Assembly (NCBI GenBank): GCA_009691715.1
Contig: SIAN01000009.1
Location: 43,927 to 107,926, forward strand
Source of the DNA: Planctomycetota bacterium
Lineage (GTDB): Bacteria > Planctomycetota > B15-G4 > SIAN01
Direction of reading: 5' to 3'
Length of the DNA stretch: 64,000 nucleotides
Shown: positions 44,628 through 53,133 of the stretch, in pieces
Layout of the letters: every line of letters starts with the position of its first letter
Numbering within the stretch: position 1 is the stretch's first letter
Notes under the pieces: model-generated
Databases searched by the model: none
What the model was told of the DNA's origin: nothing
What the model saw: the letters and a program-made list of their open reading frames with translations, nothing else
Program-made: the position numbers and the translations under genes

Positions 44628-45713
44628 TCACGCCTCACCTACGCGCGCCGCCTCATCGGCTGCCGGTTGCAGCGCGCAGAGGAGCGCGCTGGCCGCGTCG
44701 ACGTTGCCCTCGATCCGATCATGCGCGCGCGCCAGGCGTCCGAGTGCGTCGCTTGCATCGATCCACTCGGGACGATGCGAGATCGCGTGCAACTGCTCGG
44801 TCTGGTCAAGGTTGCGGATGGTAGCCGTGCCGCCAGACGCCCTCAACACGACCGCGTCGCGCACCAGCGAACTGGTGAGGCGCAGCAGCAGCCGCGCGCG
44901 CGCCCGCACCTGCGCCGGCTCGACCTCGTCGGGCTGCTCTTCGTACAGCAGCGCGATCCACTTGGCGAGGTCCTCGCGGCCGCGTTCCTCCGCCAGCAAC
45001 TTGGCCACGCCGCGACGCAGCCGATCGACCAACGGCGCGCCCCATTCGACCAGCACGCCCGGGCAACCGGCGGCGACTTCGAGCGGAATCGCCGGAGCGA
45101 GACCGAGCCGATGCGCCACCGTCGCCATCTCCTCGTTTGTCAGTGGCAGCAGCGCAAATCGCTGGCAGCGCGAGCGGATCGTCGGCAGCACGGCATCGCC
45201 GCGCGACGCGGTCAACACCAGCACGTTGCCCGGCCGCGGCTCCTCGAGCGTCTTCAACAACGCGTCCTGTGCCGCCAGCGTCATCCGGTCGGCGCCGAGC
45301 AGGAGCGTGACCCGGCCGCGTTCGTCGGCCGCCGACAGGCTCAATTCGCGCGAAAGCAGCTGCACCTGCTCGATCGAGATCGCGCTCTTGCCTTCGAGCG
45401 GCGCGACCGTGACGACGCCCGGGTGGTTGCCGCGGAGCAGCGCCCCGCAGTCGGCGCATTCGCCGCAACCACCGCCGTTCCGGCAGAAATGGTCTGCCGC
45501 CAGCGCCTGCGCGAGAGTCCGTTTGCCCACGCCTTTCGGCCCGAGGAACAGCAGCGCGTGCGGCAACCTGCCGGCTCGCCTTCGCTCGCCGAGGAAGCCG
45601 CGCAGCGCCGAGTGACCCGCGACCGCATCGAGGCCGATCAGGGGCGTCGGTGGCGGACCGAATCGGATCGGCGCGGTGGCGGTCGGTGCGGACTTGTCGC
45701 TGCTCGGCGGCAT
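44628..45713 (-). CDS. holB: DNA polymerase III delta' subunit
   Basis: The 361-residue protein has the clamp-loader AAA+ pattern: LPHALLFLGPKGVGKRTLA (Walker A), a zinc site in CRNGGGCGECADCGALL, RVTLLLGADRMTLAAQDALL, then KTLEEPRPGNVLVLTAS and LPTIRSRCQRFALLPL. It loads the sliding clamp onto primed DNA with tau/gamma and delta. The ATG at 45713 gives a short Pro/Ser-rich lead-in; no clear ribosome site precedes it. It is 49 bases upstream of ricT and divergent from the transketolase gene. Confidence 0.9.
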   Translation of the reverse strand: MPPSSDKSAPTATAPIRFGPPPTPLIGLDAVAGHSALRGFLGERRRAGRLPHALLFLGPKGVGKRTLAQALAADHFCRNGGGCGECADCGALLRGNHPGVVTVAPLEGKSAISIEQVQLLSRELSLSAADERGRVTLLLGADRMTLAAQDALLKTLEEPRPGNVLVLTASRGDAVLPTIRSRCQRFALLPLTNEEMATVAHRLGLAPAIPLEVAAGCPGVLVEWGAPLVDRLRRGVAKLLAEERGREDLAKWIALLYEEQPDEVEPAQVRARARLLLRLTSSLVRDAVVLRASGGTATIRNLDQTEQLHAISHRPEWIDASDALGRLARAHDRIEGNVDAASALLCALQPAADEAARVGEA

Positions 45714-45788
45714 CGGCGGAAGCCTAACGCTTATGCTCCCGCACCTTCGTTTCATCCCCCGTCGATCGAGCGAGAAGAAGCAGAGTCC

Positions 45789-48155
45789 ATGAGCTCCTCC
45801 CCCGCTGCTCCCGCCACCTCCCATTGGCGTCCGCGCGTCGACCCGACCGCGGAGCAACTCGCCGCGTGGGCGCCGCGCTTCGAGGTCATCGGCGACGTCA
45901 TCGACCAGATGATCGACCTGATGCTGAACCACCGGCAGAGCGGCCACCCTGGCGGCAGCCGCTCGAAGATCCCGGTGCTGGTCACGACGCTGCTCTCCGG
46001 GGTGATGCGCTTTGACCTGCGCCATCCGGAAAAACGGTTCGGCGACAAGTTCGTGCTGGTGGCGGGCCACTGCAATCCGGGCGTCTACGCCACGCTCGCG
46101 GTCTTCAACGAAGCGCTGCGCTTCATGCACCAGAAAACCGGCGACGCGCGCTACGCCCACCCGCTCGGCGACAAGTTCACGCTGCTGGCGAAGGACCTGC
46201 TCGACCTACGCCGCAACGGCGGGCTCCCGGGCCACGCCGAGATGGAGGGCAAGACCCTCTTCTTCAAGTTCAACACCGGTCCGTCGGGCCACGGCTCGCC
46301 GGCCGCGGCGGGCGAGGCGCTCGCGCTCAAGCACGCCGGCTGCGACGACGTGCGCGTCTTCGCGGTCGAGGGCGAGGGCGGGATGACCGCCGGCGCGATC
46401 CACGAGACCAAGAACACGGCCTACGGCCTCGGGCTCGGCACGCTCTTCTACGTCGTCGACTGGAACGACCACGGCATCGACCCGCACCAGGTATCGAGCG
46501 TGGTCAAGGGCACGCCGAAGGAGTGGTTCGAGGGCTACGGCTTCAACGTCGACGGCACGCTCGCGGGCCACGACTACACGGCGATCGGCGAGGCGTGGCA
46601 TCGCGTGCTCGCGCGCGCCAACAAGTCGACGCCGAACATGCTCTGGGTGAAGACGCGCAAGGGCCGTGGCTACGGCGTCTACGACGCCAAGTCGCACGGC
46701 ACCCCGCACACCAAGAACCACCCGCTGTTCTGGACCACGAAGAAGGAGTTCGCCGCGCGCCACGGTGTCGAGTTCGTCGGCGTCGATCAGCCGGCGCCCG
46801 AGGACTCGAAGGCCTTCCGCGAGCAGACTTTCGCCAACATGAACGTCGCGCTCGATGCGCTGCGCGTGAAACACCCGGAGGTGCTCGAGTTCCTCGCCCA
46901 GCGCATCGTCGAAGTCGGCGAGAGCGTTCCGCTCGACCATCCCCACTGCACAGTGCGCGCCGACGTCGATCCGGGCCATGACCCGCGCATCCTCGACGTG
47001 GCGAAGCTGCCCGATGATCTGTTCGCCGCACCCGGCGCCAAGCAGCCCAACCGCGCCGGCTTCAGCAAGTTCGGCGGCTACGTGAACGCGATCGCGCAGG
47101 AAGTGGCCGGCCGGCCGCTCGTCATCGCCTGCAGCGCCGACCTCGCCGAATCAACGAACATCTCCGGCTTCGCCCACGGCTACCGCGACTTCAAGGGCCA
47201 CGGCTGGTACCAGCGCGAAACCAACGTGGGCGGCGCGCTGCTGCCGCAGGAAATCACCGAGTTCACCAACGCGGGCGTCGTCGCCGGCATCGCCGTGACC
47301 AACCTGTCGCCGCGCCCGTTCGAGGAGTTCCGCGGCTACTGGGGCGCGTGCTCAACCTACGGCTCGTTCAGCTACTTGAAGTACGGCCTGATGCGCCTGT
47401 TCTCGCACGTCGCGCAGGACTCGCAGATCAAGGTCGGTCGCGTGCTCTGGGTCGCCGGCCACTCCGGACCCGAGACGGCCGAAGACTCGCGCACCCACTT
47501 CGGCATCTTCGAGACCGGCGTCACGCAGATGTTCCCGAGCGGCCACGTGATCAACCTCCATCCGTGGGAGCACAACGACGTCGCGCCCTGCCTCGCCGCC
47601 GCGTTCGCCACCGACGTGCCGGTGATCGCGCTCCATCTCACGCGCCCCGCCGTCACGATCCCCGACCGCGCGAAGCTCGGCATGGATGACTTCCGCGTCG
47701 CCGCGAAGGGCCTTTACGTCGCGAAAGACTGGACGCCGGGCCAGCCGAAGCAGGGCACGATCTTGGTGCAGGGCACCAGCGTCGTCGACTCGATGGTGAA
47801 GCTGCTGCCGGAGCTGAAGGAGAAGGGGCCGAACGTCCGCGTGCTGGTCATCTCGAGCCACGAGCTCTTCCGCCGCCAGAGCAAGGAGTACCAGGAGAAG
47901 CTCTTGGCCTGGAGCGACTGGCAGGATTCGACCGTCTTCAGTTCAAGCAGCCGCAAGAACGTCGGCGAATGGCTGCCGAACAAGATCGCCGAGGAGTACG
48001 CGCTCACCCCCGACTGGGACAACCGCTGGCGCACCGGCGGCACCGTCGACGAAATCATCGCGGAGTCGCACCTCGACAAGGCGTCGCTGGCCGCCGGCAT
48101 CGCGAAGTTCGTCGCCGACCGCGAACAGCGGCTGGCACGGATCCGGTCGGTCTGA
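45789..48155 (+). CDS. Transketolase-family enzyme, long form
   Basis: The 788-residue thiamine-diphosphate enzyme has HRQSGHPGGSRSK near the start, the GEGGMTAGAIHETKN cofactor loop, a VDWNDHGIDPHQV segment, and a second half with LVIACSADLAESTNISGF and GPETAEDSRTHFGIFETG. Typical transketolases are 650-690 residues, and the wording of the active-site blocks differs from TktA, so this is a distinct long subgroup. It probably transfers two-carbon units between sugar phosphates, but another 2-oxo donor reaction is possible. ATG at 45789 has only a weak purine-rich site upstream. It is monocistronic. Confidence 0.8.
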   Translation: MSSSPAAPATSHWRPRVDPTAEQLAAWAPRFEVIGDVIDQMIDLMLNHRQSGHPGGSRSKIPVLVTTLLSGVMRFDLRHPEKRFGDKFVLVAGHCNPGVYATLAVFNEALRFMHQKTGDARYAHPLGDKFTLLAKDLLDLRRNGGLPGHAEMEGKTLFFKFNTGPSGHGSPAAAGEALALKHAGCDDVRVFAVEGEGGMTAGAIHETKNTAYGLGLGTLFYVVDWNDHGIDPHQVSSVVKGTPKEWFEGYGFNVDGTLAGHDYTAIGEAWHRVLARANKSTPNMLWVKTRKGRGYGVYDAKSHGTPHTKNHPLFWTTKKEFAARHGVEFVGVDQPAPEDSKAFREQTFANMNVALDALRVKHPEVLEFLAQRIVEVGESVPLDHPHCTVRADVDPGHDPRILDVAKLPDDLFAAPGAKQPNRAGFSKFGGYVNAIAQEVAGRPLVIACSADLAESTNISGFAHGYRDFKGHGWYQRETNVGGALLPQEITEFTNAGVVAGIAVTNLSPRPFEEFRGYWGACSTYGSFSYLKYGLMRLFSHVAQDSQIKVGRVLWVAGHSGPETAEDSRTHFGIFETGVTQMFPSGHVINLHPWEHNDVAPCLAAAFATDVPVIALHLTRPAVTIPDRAKLGMDDFRVAAKGLYVAKDWTPGQPKQGTILVQGTSVVDSMVKLLPELKEKGPNVRVLVISSHELFRRQSKEYQEKLLAWSDWQDSTVFSSSSRKNVGEWLPNKIAEEYALTPDWDNRWRTGGTVDEIIAESHLDKASLAAGIAKFVADREQRLARIRSV

Positions 48156-48168
48156 GGGCGGCCGGAAC

Positions 48169-49401
48169 CTACTTCGCCGCGCGGTCGAGGTATTCGACCG
48201 TGAACGGCGGAGCCACAAGCTGTCCGTTCCAGCGCCGCGCCGGATCGCGCGCCACCTCCGCCGCGGCTACGCCGGCCGGCAAGACCCTTCCGTCGCGCAG
48301 CGACAGCGAGTAGCGCAGCTCGTAGCGGCCCGGCCCGACTGCATCACCGCCGGCGTTGCCGACGATGAACTTGCTTGCCGACAGCTGCATGGGCGCGGCG
48401 TCGATCCAGACACGACCGCCGGGCGGCAACGTCCAACGCGCCGTCGCTTCCCATCCGGTGGACATCGTCATCGAGCGCACCAAGTTGCCAGATTCAGCAT
48501 GGACGACCGCGACGTCGTCCTCCTGCGACGATCCGATCGCACGCAGGAACTGGATCGGCGCCTCGGTGACATTCTCGACCAGAAAACGCGGTCGCACCGA
48601 TTCGCCGAAGAAGAGCCGCCGTTGCGGCGGATCGACAACGACACCGGCACACAGGCCATCCTGCGGCTCGCTCCAGGCGAGCGGCTCGGGCGCACCGGTG
48701 ATCCGGAAGCGCAGCTCCTGCGACTTCGCCGCGCCGCGCCATGTCGACGCCGCGATCGACCGGTCGGCAGCTCCCGTGTAGGTGACTCGCATCCGGTAGA
48801 TCCCGGGATCGAGCACCAACCCGCCGACGTTCGTCAGCTGCGCCAACGGCACGCGACGGAACGCATGCCCGGCGTGACCGAGCCGCTCGGTCGGGGCGGG
48901 CCAAAGAAGATCGTCCGCCGCGTCGTCGGGAGAGAAGTTGTTGCCGAGGCTGCACCCCGGGCGAGCGACCGCTCTTCCATCGTCGTGCGTCAGCTCAACA
49001 TCGAGCACGAGCGCGAGTCCCATGAAGCGATGCACTGCGCCGTCGAGCAGCACGTGGAGATCGGCGCCGCCGGTGTTCTCGAGACGCAGGTCGAGAGTCG
49101 CGTCTGCGAGCGTCGCGAACGACCCGCAGCGCACTTCACGGTCGCGTGCGTGCATGTCGATCCACAGCGCGAGGCCGCCATCGGGTTTTGCAGGCGCCGA
49201 CGTCACGGCGTAGTCGAACGCTTCCGTGCCTGGCGCAACCTGGGCGGATGCAGCCTCCGGCGCCGCGGCGAAGCAGAAGACGACGATCGCAACGGCGATC
49301 ACGGAACGCACTCGGAACGAAGTGGCAATTGCTCGAACGGCATCGGCGACTCCGTTGACGAAGGGGTGTGTTGACGAGACGCGTCCCGCTACGACCCTCA
49401 C
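48169..49401 (-). CDS. Secreted beta-rich protein of unknown function
   Basis: The protein has a strong hydrophobic export segment (SVIAVAIVVFCFAAAPEAASA) followed by about 355 residues rich in beta strands, with repeated blocks such as LRLENTGGADLHVLLDG, GIYRMRVTYTG and RPRFLVENVTEAPIQFLRA that look like immunoglobulin-type sandwiches. No catalytic motif was seen. GTG at 49401 overlaps the stop of the PVC cytochrome gene (GTGA); GTG at 49311 would give a more usual signal-peptide length. The coupling suggests it works with, or is exported like, the cytochrome protein. Confidence 0.65.
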   Translation of the reverse strand: MRVVAGRVSSTHPFVNGVADAVRAIATSFRVRSVIAVAIVVFCFAAAPEAASAQVAPGTEAFDYAVTSAPAKPDGGLALWIDMHARDREVRCGSFATLADATLDLRLENTGGADLHVLLDGAVHRFMGLALVLDVELTHDDGRAVARPGCSLGNNFSPDDAADDLLWPAPTERLGHAGHAFRRVPLAQLTNVGGLVLDPGIYRMRVTYTGAADRSIAASTWRGAAKSQELRFRITGAPEPLAWSEPQDGLCAGVVVDPPQRRLFFGESVRPRFLVENVTEAPIQFLRAIGSSQEDDVAVVHAESGNLVRSMTMSTGWEATARWTLPPGGRVWIDAAPMQLSASKFIVGNAGGDAVGPGRYELRYSLSLRDGRVLPAGVAAAEVARDPARRWNGQLVAPPFTVEYLDRAAK

Positions 49402-52400
49402 CGCCTCGCCGCGATCAACCACGCCAGCAGCTGGTTCGTCTCTTCCTCGGTCAGGAGCTCGACGAAGTTGCCCGGCATGAGCGAGAGGCGGCTCGGGCGC
49501 TCCTTCGCGATCTCGGAGAGCGGGAGCTGCTGCTCGACGCCGCGCTCGTCCGCGTAGACCAGCACGTTCGCTTCGCGGCGGCGCACCAGCACCGACTTGA
49601 TGTCGCCGTTCGTGAGGAACAGGTTGGTGCGGGCGAACTGCGGGTCGACGTTGCGGTCGGGATCGAAGAGGTCCTCGAGGACGCGCTCGAAGCCGCGCGC
49701 GCCGATGCCGTCGAGCTGCGGGCCGATGGTGGCGCCGACGCCGCCGACCGAGTGGCAGCCGGCGCAGTGCTTGGCGAAGAGCGGCGCGCCCTGCGCGGCA
49801 TCGCCGCCGTGGCGGGCGAAGTGCCGGCGGCGCGCGGCGACCAGCTTCGCGCACGCCTCGTCGTCGCTCGGCAGCCCCTTGGTCAGCGTCTCGACCAACG
49901 CACCACCATCCGCCGGCAGCGCAGCAACGATCGCGTCGCGCAACGCCGGCTTCTGCAGCAGCGCCGCCGCCGCCTTGCCCTGCCGCACCTGTTCCATCAC
50001 GAGCCGCGCTCCCTCCGCCGTCCGCGCCCACGCGGTCGCGACCGCGAGCTGCTGGCGGCTCGGGCAGATCTCGATCGCCCGCGCCGCGAGACGATCGAGC
50101 GTCGGAGCGTCGATCGTCGCCACCGCGTCGGGCGATGCCGCGCGAGTCGCGAGCACCAGCGCGATCGGCTCGAGCAACTCAGCCGGCACGTCGGGGTCGT
50201 CGAGCAGGCCGGCGAGGGCCATCGCAATCGGCGGCGCGTCGCGAGAGTGGAGCGCCGCGGCTGCCGCCGCCCGTACCGCCGGGTCGACGCCCGACGATCG
50301 CAGCAGGTCGGCAAGCGGCGTCGCGAACCGCTCGCCACCGAAGCGCTTCGCGATGGTGCAGGCGGTCCCCTGCTCCTCGCTCGCCTCGGCCGGCGAACGG
50401 GCCGGCAGCGCCACGACCGGCGGCTCGAACCGCCCGACCGCGAGCCACGCGTAGGCGTCGTACGGATTGCCGTCGACGAGTTCGATCACCACCGCGCGGC
50501 CCGCGGCGCCGGGGGCAGCGCCGGCGGAGGAGAGATCAAACTCGATCCGCTGCGCCACGTCGTTGCGCGGCGGCAACGCCTCGGCGAGGAGCGCGCCGCT
50601 CGCGGCATCGCGCACGCGCACCTTGTTGAACGGGATCGCCGCGCGATCGGTCTCGCCGTTGTGGCCGGCGCTCCAGCAGACGAGCCGCGCTGGCGCGGCG
50701 AACGGCGGCGAGCGAAGCGTCCCGGTGCGCGTCTCGCCACGCGGCAGGCTCGACAGGAAGGGCGCCTCGACACCGTCGGCGCAGCGTCGCGTCTCGATCG
50801 ACCACGGATTCGCGCTCTTGCCGACGCCCTCGACCGGTGCGTTGCGCCACGTCGGCGCGGTACCGTTCGACGCAGCGCCGATCGAATCAACGCCGATCGA
50901 ATCAGCGCCCGCCTCGCCGAGCACTTCGCCCACCAGCGCTTCGGCCCAGTTCGTGACCGCAGGATCGGGCGGCACGCCGCGCCGATCACACCCCGAAAGG
51001 ACCGCCTGCAGCAGCGCCGTCTGCGTCGAGCGTTGGTCGGCGAAACGTTCGCGCACGGTCGTCATGAGACGCGGCAGATCTCGTGGCGACGCCTCGCGGG
51101 CGGCGTGCTCGAACAGCGACTCCAGCCGTTCCGGCGGTGCGTGCGCCGGCGCCTGCTCGATCATGAATCGGCCGACCGCTTCGCCGTGGAGCGCGAGGCA
51201 GAGATCGACGAGCAGCGCGAGCGTGGCACGATCGGGGGCGAGGTCGGCGACGCGGTCGAGCGCGCCCGGCAGCTGCAACTGGCTTCGCAGCGCGAGCTTG
51301 ATCGAGTGGCGCAGCATCGCGTCCTCGGCCGGCGCCCGCGCGAGCATGTCGATCAGCGGTGCAAGCGCGGAGAACTCCGGCTCGCGCTCGAGCAGCCGCA
51401 CCGCCGCGCGAACGATGAAAGGGTCGGAATCGCGCAGCGCGCTGCGAACGCGCGACATCGCGCGCGACCACGACGTGTCGTCTTCGTGCGGCTCTCCGCG
51501 GGCGGACGTCGGGTCGAGTCGCTCCAGTACGGACACCTCGCCGAGCCCCTGCAACATCGCTCGCTGCGGCAACAGCGGCAGTTGTTCGGCGACGCTGGTG
51601 AAAGCGCGCGGCGCGACGCGCAGCAACGCGTACAGCTGCATCGCCGCGTGGCGATCGCTGCGCGAGATCGTCGCTTCCTGCGCGCCCTCGACCGCACTCC
51701 GCCGCCGCTCGTGCCAGCTGCGCAGTGCGTCGACGATCTCGCCCGCCGCGAACTCTCGCCCTCGATCGGTCAGCTCGTCGAGCGCCCGCATGCGCACGCC
51801 GAGGTTCGAATCGTCAAGGTGCTGCCGCAGCAACTCGTCGACGTCGGCCCGTCGCAGGTCGAGCCGGAGCCGCGTCGCGTCGGCTCCCGGCGGCGCCACC
51901 CGCCAGATGCGCCCGCTCGTCCGGTCGCGTCCAGGATGGTCGAGCGGCACCTCGTAGTGGCCGATGATGCGGTTGTAGAAGTCGGCGACGTAGAGCGCGC
52001 CGTCGGGGCCGATCTGCAGGTCGACCGGCCGGAACCACGGGTCCTCGCTCACGACCAGATCGGGCTGCTCGATCGCGACCGGCGTCGAGCCGTGCCATTC
52101 GAGGTGGTCGCGGTGGACGCGGCCGCTCATCACGTTGCCGACGAACAGGTTGCCGGCGTACTCGGGCGGGAACGCGCCGCCGGTCTCAATCGCGAGGCCG
52201 CAGAGCGCGGTCGAGCCGTGCAGGTGGTTCATGATCTGCGGCGCGAAGCCGAGCCCGTCATGCGGCGTCCCGAACTGCTCGTAGCAGGCGCCTTGCAGCA
52301 GCATCGTGATCGGCTGCGTGTGGCAGTCGGCGGTGAAGAGGTCGCCGCGCTCGTCGAAGGCGCTGCCGAATGGGTTCACCTGGCCCGAGGTGAACTTCTC

Positions 52401-53105
52401 GATGCGCGAGCCGTCGACCCGGAAGCGGTAGCTGTTGCCCGAGACCATCTGCACTTCATGGCCGTCGCGCCCCTTCACGGTCGAGACGTTGTTGTAGCCG
52501 TGGCACGCATAGACCCAGCCGTCGGCGCCGCGGCGGAAACTGTTGTTCAGTCCGTGGGAATCGCGCTCCCAACCGAACGGGCCGTAGAGCACGGTGCGCT
52601 GATCGGCGCGGCCGTCGCCATCCAGATCGTCGAGCCGCCAGATATTGGGCACCGAGAAGACGATGCAGCCATCGTGGCCCTCCGCGTCGACCACGGGCAG
52701 CAAGCCGATCGGCAGGTTCAAGTCGTCGGCGAAGACGATCGTCGTCTCGGCGACGCCATCACCGTCGCGGTCCTCGTGGATCGAAAGCTTGTCGCGACCG
52801 ACGAACTTCCGATCAGCGCCGACTGGCCGCGGATACTCGGTCGAGCTCGTGCACCAGAGCCGGCCGCGCGCATCGAAAGCGAGGTTCAGCGGCTTCCAGA
52901 TCTGCGGCTCCTGCACGAAGCAGGTCAGCGTGAAGCCGTCGGGCACGTGGAGCTTCGCGCGCTCTTCCTCCGCGGTGAGCCACGGCGTCGTGCGCACGTC
53001 GGCGGCGAACGGATCCTGCGCGTGGACCGGCGCCGCCAGCAGGCTGGCGACACCGCACGCGCGGACGCCGACGGCGAAGTGGCACGACGCGGTTCGCGAT
53101 TTCAC
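49398..53105 (-). CDS. PVC-type dehydrogenase with HEAT-like repeats and C-terminal CxxCH haem domain
   Basis: The 1235-residue secreted protein starts with a signal peptide (ACGVASLLAAPVHA). An N-terminal beta-propeller-like domain (about 30-420) has LAFDARGRLWCTSS, IHEDRDGDGVAETT and GPDGALYVADFYNRIIGHY, typical of the PVC membrane-bound dehydrogenase domain (TIGR02604). Helical repeats (about 440-1040) follow. The C-terminal domain has CAGCH at 1114-1118, then GPQLDGIGARG and M-P-G-N-F, the planctomycete cytochrome type (TIGR02603). It probably passes electrons from a substrate to haem in the periplasm; the substrate is unknown. GTG at 53105 is chosen because it places the signal peptide at the N-terminus, 28 bases after the DnaA-like gene. 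Confidence 0.92.
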   Translation of the reverse strand: MKSRTASCHFAVGVRACGVASLLAAPVHAQDPFAADVRTTPWLTAEEERAKLHVPDGFTLTCFVQEPQIWKPLNLAFDARGRLWCTSSTEYPRPVGADRKFVGRDKLSIHEDRDGDGVAETTIVFADDLNLPIGLLPVVDAEGHDGCIVFSVPNIWRLDDLDGDGRADQRTVLYGPFGWERDSHGLNNSFRRGADGWVYACHGYNNVSTVKGRDGHEVQMVSGNSYRFRVDGSRIEKFTSGQVNPFGSAFDERGDLFTADCHTQPITMLLQGACYEQFGTPHDGLGFAPQIMNHLHGSTALCGLAIETGGAFPPEYAGNLFVGNVMSGRVHRDHLEWHGSTPVAIEQPDLVVSEDPWFRPVDLQIGPDGALYVADFYNRIIGHYEVPLDHPGRDRTSGRIWRVAPPGADATRLRLDLRRADVDELLRQHLDDSNLGVRMRALDELTDRGREFAAGEIVDALRSWHERRRSAVEGAQEATISRSDRHAAMQLYALLRVAPRAFTSVAEQLPLLPQRAMLQGLGEVSVLERLDPTSARGEPHEDDTSWSRAMSRVRSALRDSDPFIVRAAVRLLEREPEFSALAPLIDMLARAPAEDAMLRHSIKLALRSQLQLPGALDRVADLAPDRATLALLVDLCLALHGEAVGRFMIEQAPAHAPPERLESLFEHAAREASPRDLPRLMTTVRERFADQRSTQTALLQAVLSGCDRRGVPPDPAVTNWAEALVGEVLGEAGADSIGVDSIGAASNGTAPTWRNAPVEGVGKSANPWSIETRRCADGVEAPFLSSLPRGETRTGTLRSPPFAAPARLVCWSAGHNGETDRAAIPFNKVRVRDAASGALLAEALPPRNDVAQRIEFDLSSAGAAPGAAGRAVVIELVDGNPYDAYAWLAVGRFEPPVVALPARSPAEASEEQGTACTIAKRFGGERFATPLADLLRSSGVDPAVRAAAAAALHSRDAPPIAMALAGLLDDPDVPAELLEPIALVLATRAASPDAVATIDAPTLDRLAARAIEICPSRQQLAVATAWARTAEGARLVMEQVRQGKAAAALLQKPALRDAIVAALPADGGALVETLTKGLPSDDEACAKLVAARRRHFARHGGDAAQGAPLFAKHCAGCHSVGGVGATIGPQLDGIGARGFERVLEDLFDPDRNVDPQFARTNLFLTNGDIKSVLVRRREANVLVYADERGVEQQLPLSEIAKERPSRLSLMPGNFVELLTEEETNQLLAWLIAARR
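50877..50906. repeat. 15-bp direct repeat, two copies, inside the PVC cytochrome gene
   Basis: gccgatcgaatca followed by (a/g)c occurs twice in tandem at 50877-50891 and 50892-50906. It encodes a duplicated D-S-I-G pentapeptide (residues about 734-743) in a linker between helical repeats. Confidence 0.85.
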
Positions 53106-53133
53106 GATCCGGGGCAACGGAGCCCTCGCGGGT

